Assembly (NCBI GenBank): GCA_963682025.1
Contig: OY821519.1
Span: forward strand, 104,790,480 to 104,854,479
Direction of reading: 5' to 3'
Source: Cordilura impudica
Lineage: Eukaryota > Arthropoda > Insecta > Diptera > Scathophagidae
Length of the DNA: 64,000 bases
In this document: in pieces, positions 10,837 to 23,345 of the stretch
Layout: every line of letters begins with the position of its first letter
Position numbering within the stretch: position 1 is the stretch's first letter
Translations under genes and position numbers: made by a program
Notes under the pieces: generated by a model
What the model saw: only the letters and a program-made list of their open reading frames with translations
Told to the model about the DNA's origin: nothing
Database searches by the model: none

Positions 10837-11649
10837 ATAAAGACCAAAACTAACTCGCTTATACGCAGTTTTACACTTTTCAATAAATATTTCTATCTTC
10901 ATTTGTTTGCCTTTGTGCCACCGTTTTTCACGTTTGACTTCAAATTTTTAATAAAATTGAGTTCGGCACTGGTGCTGTTCATAAACTCTAATCAACATAC
11001 TGTCCATTCAGATATTACTTATAAAATAAAAATGTTGCTATTAATGTTGTCATAGACACACATCTTCTGAAAATTTGGAATAAGAAATTTAAGAACGTTT
11101 TAGAATTTTATTAATATTTATAAAAATTCTCAGCTCTTCAAAGTGCTACGATGCTAAGCAACCTCACACCAACAGTTTCTTTGGATGTTTGTCCTTGGCC
11201 GACACCAAAAATATCGCATATCAAAGGACTAAAGGTGACTAAATTGTGATTTATTACACTAGATGATGTAATTTCTAATATCTGTTATATAAAAAGCAAC
11301 TTTTGTATTAATGGAACCCGCTAACTCTTGCATAACTTTTCTATTAACCTGAGCTGCCTAATTTTTATTTCCTAATTTTTACTTATTTGTAACATATTTT
11401 AATTATCGATATGGGTACTACCCTTTTTACTTTAATTTGCCTTTGACAATAGGCCAACATTTTTCAGTTGGCCGAAGCTGGGGCAATTGGGTGGGATCAT
11501 AAGTTTTTGTATTACTTCGTCCATATTATCTCGATACAAATCCATTGGAGATTTGAATAGGGGCAGTAAGAAAAAATCAGGCAACAACTTTATTGACATA
11601 ATACGAGGCAGCAATTCTTCCTTTAGACATTCTTTTATAATTTAGGGTG
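10837..11649. other. unassigned DNA
   Basis: A minus-strand open stretch at 11432-11614 has balanced composition (SFGQLKNVGLLSK near its end), but I cannot assign it to a family. The rest is AT-rich filler. Confidence 0.3.
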
Positions 11650-12070
11650 GATTCATTTTTGCGAACCGCAGTCTGCAGACTGAAGACTCGTTTGTTGAAT
11701 TATAACGAGCAACCCGCAGCTCGATTCATTGTCTGTAGGTTGAGTTACTGCAGACATTTATTTTTAACAGCTGTTCAGCTGTCAGATGTGTAGTTTGCGA
11801 AATTGAAGAGTGTTGTTATCAATTTTAAACTTAAGCTAAAAAAAATGAATTGTGAAAATATGAGCCGCAAACAAATATTACTTTTGCTTCAATTAGAAGT
11901 GGAAAAGTTTTATCTATTGGCAAAATTGCTTTTGATTGAAGAAAAAAAAATTTTCTGTACGTGAAATATTGCGCGAACGTCGAATGAAAGGATATTATGC
12001 TACATTGATACCAAGAATGTATATAAGTATTATATGTATATAAGTATTATTATATTAAAGTTTCAATGCA
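11650..12070 (+). mobile_element. possible Harbinger-like 5' end with transposase start
   Basis: From about 11652 the sequence GGGTGGATTCATTTTTGCG could be a TIR (a TTA precedes it). About 200 bp downstream an ATG at 11844 opens MNCENMSRKQILLLLQL, followed after a frame break by FSVREILRERRMKGYYATL. That pattern (hydrophobic LLLL start, then a basic VR...RR..G.Y.TL block) resembles the N-terminus of PIF/Harbinger transposases. No matching right end and no catalytic core is seen. Tentative. Confidence 0.3.
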
Positions 12071-12221
12071 GGAATATTGCATTGTAATACAATTTATTGG
12101 CCTATGTGGCTTTTATGTTACGTTATGAATAAATAAACAAATAAATAAATTATATTTGAAGAGAATCCAGAAACCACAAATAGCGTGCCAAATCATTGTG
12201 TAATTTACCGAATTTTTTTCA

Positions 12222-12988
12222 TTATACCCTATACCACTATATGGTTCGGGTATAATGACTTTGTGCTGCTGTTTGTAACTACCAAAAATATTTGACCTAG
12301 ATCTATCTTTTATTAAACCGATCGACTCAGAATCACTTTCTGAGTCTACTTAGCGATGTCCGTCCGTCCGTCTGTGTGTCCATGTAAACCTTGTAATCAA
12401 ACTACAGGTCGCAAATATGAATATATTTTGATGAGACTGGGTATATAAGCTTTTATCGACCATAGGATGAATGCTGTTAAAACCCGATCCATGTTCAGAC
12501 CTAGTCCCCATGCAAATGACCCCTATGAAATCGACATAAATTGCCATAAGATCCAAATTATCATATAGATCACAGTCAAATTGGGTTTTTATGTGTTTAT
12601 TATATCCACTAATCAGTAGTCCAAAAATAATCCTAATAGGACAATTCTTATTCATATTCCCCATATAGAGCTGCTATCCGATCTTCACTAAAATTTATCG
12701 AAAAACAAAAATATTGCACAAATTTTCCTCAAATTTGGTTTATATATATTTTTTCAAAATATAAGTGACGTTGCCAAATATGGTCAGGGTCGGTCCATTT
12801 TTCGGCCTAGTTCCCATATATATATGGCACCCGTTATGAACTTTTTTTATCAGCAGCCAAAAAAATTAAAAACAATGTCACACAAATTTGGTTTATGATT
12901 ATTTTCTATATCTAATTAGCTGGACCTAAATGCATGGTATAGGGTATCGTATAGTCGGTCTAGACCGCCTATTACTTTCTTACTTGTT
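12222..12988 (+). mobile_element. HINE-1 (DINE-1-like Helentron derivative)
   Basis: The 5' end is TTATACCCTATACCACTATA with its inverted partner GGTATAATG. A GTCC microsatellite follows at 12359-12375, and the 3' end has the hairpin GTCGGTCTAGACCG followed by TTTCTTACTTGTT. Paired 5' subterminal repeats, an internal GTCY run and a 3' stem-loop near a CTTGTT end are the DINE-1/HINE plan. The hairpin here is imperfect. Somewhat diverged from the younger copies. Confidence 0.82.
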
Positions 12989-13116
12989 TTTATATACCTT
13001 TATTTTTGAGTGGAGGGTCCGCCGAATAACTTTTTTTTTTTTTGAAAATGCTATAAAAAAAACTGCTGAATATCATCCCAAATTTCTTTTTTTATTTGAA
13101 AGTACAATCCTTCCGG

Positions 13117-14215
13117 TTAATAATGGAAAATAATTTCATTCAAATGGCTACCTCGGCTGGCCATGCCGTAGCCTACACGATCGGTCCAATTTTTAAGCAC
13201 ATTATCGATTGTGTGCAGCTGTATTTCACCAATGGCTTCACGAATATTGTCCTTTAAAACGTCAATTGTCTCTGGCTTGTTGGCGTAACACTTGTCTTTG
13301 AGGGCACCCCACAAATAAAGGTCCTACGGTGTCAAATCGCAGCTCCGAGTTGGCCAAACGACATTAGCTCTGCGGCTGATAATGCGATCTTCAAAAACAG
13401 GGCGCAAAACATCGAGTGTAGCTTCGGCTGTGTGGAACGTAGCGCCGTCCTGTTGAAACCAAATGTTGCCAATATCCTCCTCTTCAATTTTTGTGAACAA
13501 AAATTCGTTCAGCATGACCCGATAACGATCGCCGTTGACTGTAACGGCCACTCCTTGCTCATTTTCGAAGAAAAATTGCCCAATTATGCCTCTGGACCAA
13601 AATCCGCACCAAACAGTGACTCGTTTTGGGTGTATCGGCTTTTCAATGTATGCGTGCTGGTTTTCTGTGCCCAAAATGCGGCAATTTTGCTTGTTTACAT
13701 ACCCGCCAAGATCAAAATGAGCTTCATCTGAAAAGATGATTTTTTTTTGGCAAAATCGGCATCTTCTGTAAGTCGATCGCAGGCCCACTTAGCGAAGCGA
13801 AAACGCATTGGATGGTCAGTTGGCTTCAACTCCTGAACCAATTGGCATCTCAATAATGCCTCCGAAATGTTCAATTCTTGAGAACGACGGTGAATTGATG
13901 TTGATGGCGCTTCACGCACACTTTCTGCCACAGCAGCAATATTCTCGGGTCTACGCACTGTTTTTGGCTTTTCACGCTTTGGTTTATCGATGAGGATGCC
14001 AGTTTCTTTCACTTTTTTTCACAAGATAACGAACATACGGAGCTGATGGTGCTTCTTTTCTTCCAAAATCCGTACGCAATTTTCGCACACATTCTGCAAC
14101 ATTACCATGATTTTCAAAGTAATGTCGCAATATTTCCCAGCATTGTTCAAGCATACACACAACCATATTCGTTCAGCGGAAGGACAAAACGAATTATCTG
14201 TCAAATCAGACATGA
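13117..14215 (-). pseudogene. mariner transposase relic, DD41D type
   Basis: Reads on the minus strand from about 14215 to 13117 with frame changes. The N-terminal helix-turn-helix part is recognisable (LRHYFENHGNVAECVRKLR). The core is clear: FSDEAHFDLGGYVNKQNC, WCGFWSRGIIGQFF, WFQQDGATFHTAE, RSCDLTP. A TAG stop (13324-13326) replaces the Leu after LTP, then DLYLWG follows in frame. All three catalytic Asp codons are kept, with 41 residues between the second and third, as in the intact copy at 57144 (rosa type). Stops and frameshifts make it inactive. Similar to but clearly diverged from that copy. TIRs not identified. Confidence 0.85.
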
Positions 14216-15189
14216 GCTAAGTGTCACCATGATAACAAAAAATTAAAACAGAACGTTGATATAATAATATTTAAAATTATAAAAAATTGCCAAATTGTGG
14301 TTTTCTAGAATAACCGTATATGTCATAAAATCAAAATGTTCAGGAGAGCCAAAAAACGTTATATTTGTAATTATGGGCTCGATATAAAAAGTTTTTAGGA
14401 CTTTTTATTTAATAGTCCTGTAGATATTGGCAATAAATACTTTATAAAAATTTTGAGTCGAAAATCTTAAGAGGAATAGATCCTAGAAAAGGACGAAAAA
14501 AACAATATGTAAATTACACTTAAAGTGTGTGCAGATAAAACAACTTATGCCGACAAATGTCGTTTTCTTTGAAAAAGAAAACTACCAGTGAAACTACATA
14601 TTTTGAAAAAAGTTGTTGTTGCTTGAAAAATTTATTTTTTTTGTCAACGAAAAGTTAACGGGACTTAGGGTGAGAATATAACGACGTATCAAGAATAATA
14701 GTGACAACAGATAACAGAAATAAACACAACATTTTTTTAAGTGGTTATAAACTGAAAAATAATCCAAAATTATTTTGCATTTTTTTTCATTAATAACAGC
14801 GTATGTCGCTATGTGTCGTTTTCTGAGATAATAATTTGTCAGCGATCAAATGCAGGTTGACACACGTCGTTAGTGCTGCAAATTAATTTAATAAACATTT
14901 AAGTTCCGTCGTTATTTAAAGAAAAAGCTCAGAAATGGTCAATATTTTTTTTTTTTTTTAATTTAATTTAAAAATTAATATATTTGGCATTGTTAACTTA
15001 AAACTGACAAAAATGGACATACGCGGTTATTCCAGATAACCACAGATATAAGACTGTGGTGTCGAGCACAGTTAGTTACTATTTGTCACAAGAAACCATT
15101 TTCTGGTATATGTGCACCTGACTTTTTCATGGTTATTGATATATTTATGCACTTAAGGCAACAGTATATTTGAGCTTACAATATATGAC
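14216..15189. other. unassigned AT-rich DNA
   Basis: Homopolymer runs and short chance frames only; nothing recognised. Confidence 0.4.
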
Positions 15190-15880
15190 CTGGAGCCTAT
15201 TCCACTAAACTACAAGTTCACAATTACAAGCGTTTTTGCCAATAAAATTGTGAACTTGGGAATAATTGTGTTTCATAGAAACACAATTACAAGTTTGCGG
15301 CTACAAGTGAATTGTACAAGTCACAAGTCTACAAGTCATACTTCTGCAAGTGGTTTTGTTTCACTAAACTCAATTTTCACTTGTACACTTGTAGAATTGT
15401 AAAAAAAAGCTTAGGGTCAACGGAGACCCTTAGAAAAAGTTTTACAAGTTACAAATGAATGATAAATTGAATTAAAATTTGATTTGTAACTATTTTTTTA
15501 TTAAAAATTAGTTCAAATAAACACAAAATCAAAGAATTTTAATATTAATTAACATTTATTTATTTATTTGGTTTATTTTTAATTATTTATCTATATATTA
15601 ATAGTGAAGGTAAATTTTTAGTTCCCTTATTAAGCAATATGCGGGCATGGAAGAGTGTGAAAATTGGCATAGTTATAGTTCATATGGAGGAGAAGCTGAT
15701 AATGATAAAAATTATGTTTAATCTGTATTAAAAATATATTAAATTATACAAAATAAAATATTTATAATAATTCGTTACACCCTGTTAATGCGAATGATTT
15801 AAATTATATATCAGATACTCTATGCTGAACTGTGAATTGCTAAAATTGGTTAACATACCCTTAGGCTTATTTAAATACTC

Positions 15881-15944
<64 letters not shown>

Positions 15945-16051
15945 TTTAAAGATGATAGATTGAAACACAATTCATCAGTACTTGTGAGAATAAGACTTGT
16001 GATTGTAACTTGTAAATTTGTAGAATTGTAGTTTAGTGAAACAGACCCCTG
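15190..16051. mobile_element. hAT-like MITE with internal (TA)n
   Basis: The ends are inverted repeats: left CTGGAGCCTATTCCACTAAA, right (reversed) CAGGGGTCTGTTTCACTAAA, continuing through ACTACAA. CAGGGG is a common hAT terminus, but no 8-bp duplication is evident. CACTTGTA/TACAAGT words are scattered through both subterminal regions. No transposase. A segment at 15600-15770 has a second copy at 39436-39600. Confidence 0.6.
15886..15941. repeat. (TA)n microsatellite
   Basis: About 28 uninterrupted TA units inside the hAT-like MITE. Chance open frames through it are not genes. Confidence 0.95.
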
Positions 16052-18719
16052 ATCGATTCTGTGTGTTGCTACAAAAGTTAAATGTTGTCAATATGTATAA
16101 CAATAGCAATAGTTAGCTTCTTTACTATGTCCATTACTAAACTTCCACCTGAGACAGCTTTCCGAAACCAATGGTATAGAGTATTGTAGTCATACTTGTT
16201 TAAATATTGATGTAAACAATTTAAAGAACTTAAAACTCAGAAAATTTTAATTTCGCTCCAGCCTAATATATTTATGTACATATAAAATATAATATTTTAA
16301 AACTACTTTGTGGAACTTCAATACCACTTGCACTTTATGTGTCCAAAAAATGTGTTAGTTTTAGTGTTAAAACTCATGAGAATGTTGATATAGTTTAAAT
16401 GGATGCATTCAAAGTGACGACTGGTAGTGAATAAATTCTTATATGTATGTATGTATTTAGATGTGTATGTTCGTATCTACAAAATCTTTATGTTTGTATC
16501 TTTGAACAGTTGCTTGCTTTGATATGTATTCAGGCGAACATACACAAAAAGAAGAGCGTGATAAAATCGACCCAAATTTTGTAGGATGTGCTTCCGATGT
16601 AGAGTAGTTATGTGATGTTGGAAAAATATATATATGTATGTGTATTTAAAGACTTTTAAATATTTTAATATTGTTAAGCGATATATTTTTAATTTAAAAA
16701 AAAAAAAAATGAATCACTTCTTTAATTATAAAGATCCCAGTTTATATCAATAAGTGTATTTAATTTATTAAAGAATTTTATGAAATTTTTTTTAAAGATT
16801 TATAGTTTGTATATTAGTTATAACCGCATAGCATAAAACAGGCAAAGTAAAAAAAATGTTGTTGACGACATGATGTAATAGGTTGTTGTTTAAAAATATT
16901 TCAAAACCTATGTTTGAGAATCCCTCTTTTTCTGTTTGTTGTCTTTTGTCATTTTTTTTATTTATTTATTTATTTTTTTTTTGTTGAAGAAATCTTTTCG
17001 GGGAAGCTTCTAAAGATATTTTACTGCTTTCGATCCAATCTATTAACTGCTTTGATACCCAAGCACTAAATTCTGATACCTGATACAAAAAAACTGGAAA
17101 TGTTCACCTATTGAGTGACCAATTGCAATAAAGAGGCCAACAGTTATGAACGGAATTCATTGTAGCGGCTTCGCTGTAACAAGCTCAAAAATAAGAATAA
17201 AGAAGAAGAATTCTTCATTGAATAATTATTTTTTGTTAGTTTGTAAAATAAGACTAAATCTACAAAAAAAAAAATAACACCATATCGGTTAACTTTCCAA
17301 TTTTTTTACGAATGTCCGCTACCGCTGCAGTTAATGTTTTTGAAAGAAGCCAAGTGTATTGCGAAGTCGCTAAATCTGGCCAGAAAATAACTATTTTTCG
17401 ATACACAAATTATTTGACTTAAAAAGCTAACCAAGAAGCCAAACATGAATTTAAACATATATTATTAAAAAACTATTGCAGATGATTTTCGAAGTCACTG
17501 AGGCTAAAAAATTGCTTGATTATTGATTTATCTTCATTTTTTCAAATATTTATTTTAAATATTAATAGATAAACCACTAATTCAAAAATGAAAAATCTTT
17601 CTTTTTTCATTCATTCTTTGTCAAAAAAAAAACTTTTTAAATGTGAAAGCCAAATCGTATATTACGGAGTGAGATCGAAAAAGTCTTAATCCATACCATC
17701 CTGTAATTTTTTCGCAAGCTTAATTATTTTTTTTTTTTTTTGTTTTTTTATGAAGTTATGTTTAAAAACGTGTCAGTTATTATATTCGAGAAGAAAGAAA
17801 GGTTCATATGATATTTTTTGTAAGGCAAAAAAAAAAATAACAGAAAGCATATTGAAAAGAGCTCCCTACATATCCGGTAGAAAAGCAGCCCGGCTAGAGC
17901 AGCGCTCAAAATATTTGATGCGAGATGTTTAATATTATGCTGATTATAAATTATACAAGATCCAAAATATTCCAGACAAAAAGTCTGTAAAAATTTAGAG
18001 GCCAACAACAGAGCAAGGTGTGTTCGCTAAAAAGACAATAAAATTGCACATAAAATTTAAAAATGTAATGATGCAGTTTTGTAAAAGATTAATTCAGTAT
18101 AAAGAATCCATAAATTGTATCCCAAAAAACGTTTATTTGTCTTTGAAATAATGAAGTAAATTCACATATAAATTTGGGTCCAAAATATTGAAAACTGTTT
18201 ACGCAATTCTATAGTGTTTGTCCGTAAGATAATTTTATTGCTCTGATTTGAATAGTGATTTTTTTCATATATAGCCTTTTCTGCGTATTTAAAAAAAAAA
18301 AATTATAAAGTACGCTCATATGGTTTAAAAGATATGATAGAATAAAATTTGTTCTATAATGTGCCGTGATTGCAAACTTCCTTGAAAGAAAAAAAAGGTT
18401 CCTCGGTCGTGCTAGGTTCTCCCGCTATAATAAAATGAAAGGTAAGACTACGTACTATGAATTAAAAAAAAAGCTTAAATAATTAACAATTTTTTATAAA
18501 ATCATAAAATTTGTCTCCAAATTCATGAAATTTTTAATTTTAAAAAATTTTAAAAAAGATATGGCATACTTTTAGGCACGTGCGTTATTATGACATTTGT
18601 TTACAACAACAACTTATTTGGAATATATTAAAAACAAAACCATATGATTTAACAATAAAAATAAAACAATTTGTGAAAATATCAAATAGCGAAGTGAAAG
18701 AGATATCATTAAAATGAGT
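16052..18719. other. unassigned AT-rich DNA
   Basis: About 2.7 kb without a recognised gene or repeat. Holds a short (TATG)n run at 16441-16456 and several A/T homopolymers. A small open stretch at 17750-17932 has no recognisable motif. Confidence 0.4.
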
Positions 18720-20562
18720 TTATTTTCTGTGTTACATAGTGAACTGAGTTATGAACTCATTAATTGCAAATTGCAAATCAAAAAATGCAATGCTTCAGGA
18801 TGAAGAAATCGGTATAGTGAAAAGAGCAATTTAAAAGCGGTTTCTTGGTCATTTCAAAAAACGATGGCAAAAATCGCATAAACTAAAATCCCAAAATGAA
18901 GATTGGCTAAAAAGTACGAGTTATAAAATTTGATATGTGTAAATGTTTTTTCCTATTGTGTTTTTAGCTGTATTTGAAGTATCACTTAATTGTGAGCCTA
19001 GTTGTGCAACTAAACCAGGAAGGCCAGCGAAAGATTTCGAAGATTGTCAAGTTCGCACAAAGAGGTTCAAGGCAGCTCAATTAGCCTCAAAATATTCACA
19101 AGAACATTTGAATATGGCAAGTAAAGTGATGGATGGATATATACCGCCACCTGTACTAGCAATGATGATGGATGCAGAGCTTACAAAGAGTCAGTATTAA
19201 GCCATCAAAAGTTTTCTCAAAAATTAAGGATACGATATTTTGCCACCATATGCAAACGTCAGAGAAGAAAAAAGGCATTGCTATCCAGATGAAATTGAAA
19301 TATCTGAAAAAGCTGCGTCCGTTTCCTTGCAAAGTTTAATGGATCATATGTTAAGCTGATTATTGCAAACTTTTCCGGATGAAGAATTAAATGGTATGAC
19401 GGATAAATTAGAGTTTACATGTAAGTGGGATTGCGATGGTTCCTCTGGACATGTTGAGTACAATCAAAATTTAGCAGCTGATGTAAGCGATAAAATTTTG
19501 TTACTGGCATGTATGGTTCCATTAAGTCTACAGACGATTTCTTACGAAGAATATTGGCGAAATAAAATTCCGTCACCAACAAGATTCTGCCGTCTTATCT
19601 CCTTCGAATTTACCAAAGAAACAAAAGAAAAAGTGCTAAGCCTTGTTGAAAAAATTAATTTAGATGTTGCTGCTTTGAAAAATACCGAAGTTGTAGCGTG
19701 CGGGAAGCAATTTTCGATCAAGCACAATTTCGTGTTTACAATGGTAGATGGCAAGACAGCCCAAACTGTTACAGGTACATCTTCAGAAGCTGTTTGTTAC
19801 ATTTGCAAAGCGAAACCTACTGAAATGAATAATCTTAAGTTAGTTTCAAGCAAAGCTATTGATGGTGAAGCAATCAAAATGGGCGTTTCCTCCTTACATT
19901 CTCGCATAAAATTAATGGAGTGCATACTTCATATTGCCAACAACAAACCATTTGAAAGATGGTCGGCGCTCAAGTACGAACACAAAAGTCTAAAACTGGA
20001 AAATATACTTCGAATTCAGAAGGCCTTAAAGGAACTGATGGGTATAGGAGTGGATGCAGTGCAACAAGGAACTGGGTGTACTAACGATGGAAATACGTCC
20101 AGGCGTTTCTTTTCTAATCCCGCACTTGTTGCCGATGTGACTGGTGTAGAGGAGCAACTAATTGATCGATTTCGCATTATACTACAAATAATAACTTGTG
20201 GCAAAAAAGTTAATTCCTCGAAGTTCAAAAATTTTGCTCAAGATACAGCAAAACGTTTTGTTGAAAAATATGGTCGGTATTATATGCCAGTAACAGTACA
20301 CAAAATATTGACACATGGAAAGAATATCATGGATGCGGCAATACTTCCTATTGGCATGCTTTCTGAAGAAGCCGAAGAAGCCAGAAATAAAGATTTTAGG
20401 AATTATAGATTAAGGTTCTCCAGATAGAGTTGCAACAAATACAGATATTTTTCATCGACTATAGTATCGTCAGATCCTTTTATAAGTAGCATTAAATGTC
20501 AACCGCGTAAGCAGGTTTTGGAACTTGATGATATAGTTACAGAAATGACAGATGATGACTAA
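18720..20562 (+). pseudogene. Transib-2 (RAG1-like) transposase, near full length
   Basis: The best preserved Transib coding region here. Exon 1 ends NEDWLK at 18913; a 54-bp intron (18914 GTACGAGT to 18967 TTTTTAG) joins it to VFEVSLNCEPS and the GRPAKDFEDC linker. One frame then runs 18968-20427, broken only by three stops (19198, 19225, 19360). WDCDGSSGH (about 19427-19450) is where RAG1 and Transib carry the first catalytic Asp. AVCYICKAKP is the CxxC finger. SLHSRIKLMECILHI and CTNDGNTSRRFF follow. HKILTHG, then LSEEAEEARNK (about 20360) matches the RAG1 block with the third catalytic residue, Glu. The last part (TNTDIFHRL, VSSDPFISSI) needs two frame shifts and ends at 20562. TIRs were not found. 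Confidence 0.85.
18914..18967 (+). other. inferred short intron in Transib-2
   Basis: Donor GTACGAGT and acceptor TTGTGTTTTTAG. Removing it restores a frame aligned with Transib-1 (WLK.VFEV against WLTDEVKFEI). 54 bp is near the minimum for fly introns. Confidence 0.6.
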
Positions 20563-22020
20563 AAGTATATATTTAAATGTATGTATTGAAATTTGTTTAT
20601 AAAATAATTAGTTTTGGTAAAGAAACAAAAAGTATGGGAAAAATATAATATGGGTTATATGGGCGGTGAGTGGAGGGCGTTAATTGAGGTAATAAAGGCT
20701 CTGTGCCAAATTTCAAAAACTTTGGGCCAAAAATAAATTTTGGGTTCTATGGGCGGTGGGTAGTGGGCGTGGCCTATTTTGATGAAACTTTACATTTTTC
20801 TTAACTGAGCTAACCAAAGGCTCAGAGCAAAATTTCAACATTCTACGAGCACTCCTTATATATTTTGCCGAACATTGTATGAACAAACCCCACTGTGCGA
20901 CGCACAGCGGCGCCTTTCCCCAAATACGTGGCAAAAATCAAAAATATCATAGAAGCATTCAGTAAAATCAATGAATGTATAGGATAGATGATTTCTCACT
21001 GATTAAGAAACGGTTTTAAAATCGGATAAATATCATAGATGATAGGAACTTCGCAAATTTGAAATTTTTTTAGCTTTTAGACAACAACCCAAAATTTTTG
21101 GAAAAATATCATTTTTAAAATTAAATTGTAGGCAAACCAGTTAGCCGATTACAAAGACTTTTTAGTTTTCTATAAAACAAAATAAAAATTATGTTAATTG
21201 ATCGGTTACTTTTTCTACAGTTTAAGTTTTTCAAATACACTAAATATATCTTAGAATAATTAATTTAAAAAAAAATATCTTATAAATTTTCAATTTGATT
21301 TTTCTATCTTTTTCCCTTAAACTGCAAATTTATAATCACCTTTTTCCTTATGTTTAATTAGTTTATATTTGCTGCAATAATATTTAGTTATATCTCAAAC
21401 AATGTATATACAAACTTATTTCTATATTTTTAACTGTTAACGATGATAGTTTAAATAAATTTAAAAAAAGAAAAATACACTATATTTTGGTAGTTTTTCT
21501 GCTTTGATAGAATATAACTAAAAACGTTTAAATATGTTTACTGAGCTATTACATCAAATGGCTCACTAATACAGTACTATAACTGGTTATAGTGAACTTT
21601 GCTGCATCTACTTGCCAGTGTGCACGCAACAACCCTAAAGTTGTAAAAACATCTTGACATACACTGGATAGATGGGTAGACGTGTTTTGCCATAACTCAG
21701 TGAAAATTTAATAGATTCTAAAGTTATATGGCTTATTGTAAAGGTCATAAGATATCAAATATTATAAAATTTTTGCAGGTTTTTATTTTACTTTTCATGA
21801 CTTTTTTGTGCTTCAAAACAGAAATTTGAATTTTTTTTTCATATTTTATTTTGATAGGATGGCGAAGTGCTTTTAAGAAAACTGTTAATATTTCTGTGTA
21901 TTGCAAATAATCAGAGCTACAAATTCTGGATTTTGATTAGCCAAAAATTTTCAGTGTTCAAATTTTGTTAATGAATTCAATATAATAAGAAATTTACACT
22001 CAAAAATTAAAAAATTGTGA
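20563..22020. other. unassigned DNA between Transib relics
   Basis: Includes two direct GC-richer blocks of the form TATGGGCGGTG.GT (about 20658 and 20748). CACTGTGCGACG at about 20893 recurs reversed at 42219. No gene seen. Confidence 0.4.
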
Positions 22021-22730
22021 TGCCTCAAGTGATGAGGAAAACTAGGAGTATGGAATTTCTCCGTTACATGCCAAAATTAGGTGCATGGGGTTTATTTTAA
22101 AAATAGCATATACAATTTCACGAGAAGGGGAATGTTTTGATAAGAACGCAGCACCAAAACAAAAGCTATCTGCTCGAAAAAAAATTATACAAAAGGAATT
22201 TCTTAAGAAGCTTGGACTGAAAGTAGACTGCCCAAAGCATGGTATGGAAATACTAAAGATGGTAATATATCCAGAACATTTTTTGAAAACCATAATTTTA
22301 TAAAAAGGTTGGCAGTTATCCTAAATGTTATAAACTCTAGATAAACGGTAAATGTTCCAAAATTTGATGAAACTGCCCAACTTTTGGCTCAAGAGTACCC
22401 TGAGAAGAAGCTTAATCCTACTGTACATAAGATTTTGGCTCACAGTAAAACTTTAATTGAATATCAATGCTCACCAATTGGGGATTTGTCAGAAGAAACC
22501 CAGGAATGCAAAACCGAAGACTACAAAAAATTTAGAAACACGAAGATTTCACGGATTTGACAGAATGAGGATCTTTTCAATATGATGGCGGCCTCTTCAG
22601 AACCACTTATTTCATCACAAAGCCATATAAGATCTCGAAATGATATGGAAGAACATAATTTTAGCTCTGATATGTTAAGTCTATTAGATATCGCTCCCAA
22701 TGTTAATGACTATTTTAAAGAGAACTAGGT
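22021..22730 (+). pseudogene. Transib-3 transposase relic, C-terminal half
   Basis: Starts near the LHAKIR block (translation SPLHAKIRCMGFILKIAY, aligned with SLHSRIKLMECILHI of Transib-2). Continues with KKLGLKVDCPKHG, the DGNISRTFFENH block, KFDETAQLLAQEYPEK, VHKILAHSKT and PIGDLSEETQE, where the catalytic Glu is expected. It ends with a degraded SSEPLISS stretch. Stops and frameshifts occur throughout. It is more diverged from Transib-1 and -2 than recent duplicates would be. The N-terminal half is absent. Confidence 0.75.
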
Positions 22731-22830
22731 AATTAAAAATATTATACTAGTTTTTATAAAAAATAAACTAAATAACTTAATAAATATAGCATTACAAATA
22801 TTTAAAAAAGTTTTATATGTAATACTAATA

Positions 22831-23345
22831 AACAAGTTAGAGAATTATATTCGGTCTAGACCAGCTATACGATACCCCATACAAGGGTTTAGAGACCCTA
22901 TCTCTGCATAAACCAAATTTGAGTATCATTATAAAATTTTGGCTGCAGATATGAGAAAGTTTATATCAGATGCTATATTTATATGGGGACTAGGTCGAAA
23001 AATGGACCGATCCTGACCACATTTGGTTAAGTCACTTATATTTTGAAAAAAAAATATACAAACCAAATTTAAGAAAAACCTGTGCAATATTTTTTTTTTT
23101 TGATGGCTTTAAGTGAAGAATGGGAAACCGCTCTGTACGGAGCTTATCACTAAGAATTGTTCTATAGGGATTATTCTTGGACTACTGATTAATTAAATAA
23201 TAAACATATACAAATCCAATTTGACTGAGATCTATAAGATAATTTGGATCTTATGGCAATTTATGTCGATTTCATTGGGATCATTTGTATGGGGACTAGG
23301 GCTGAACATGGACCGAATTTCAAAAATTTCAATAGCATCAATCCT
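22831..23345 (-). mobile_element. HINE-1, truncated
   Basis: Begins with the 3' terminal AACAAGTTAG and the hairpin remnant CGGTCTAGACC. Runs through the body to CATGGACCGA and TTTCAATAGC, then stops abruptly at about 23345, where a solo long-TIR fragment begins. The microsatellite and 5' end are missing. Confidence 0.8.

Noticed and set aside
11432..11614. Minus-strand 60-residue frame with protein-like composition
   Set aside because: No family recognised, no neighbouring exon and no splice evidence, so not called as a gene.
13432..13731. Plus-strand frame opposite the mariner relic
   Set aside because: Antisense shadow of the minus-strand transposase.
15785..15970. Frame with an (IY)n stretch
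   Set aside because: Translation of the (TA)n microsatellite.
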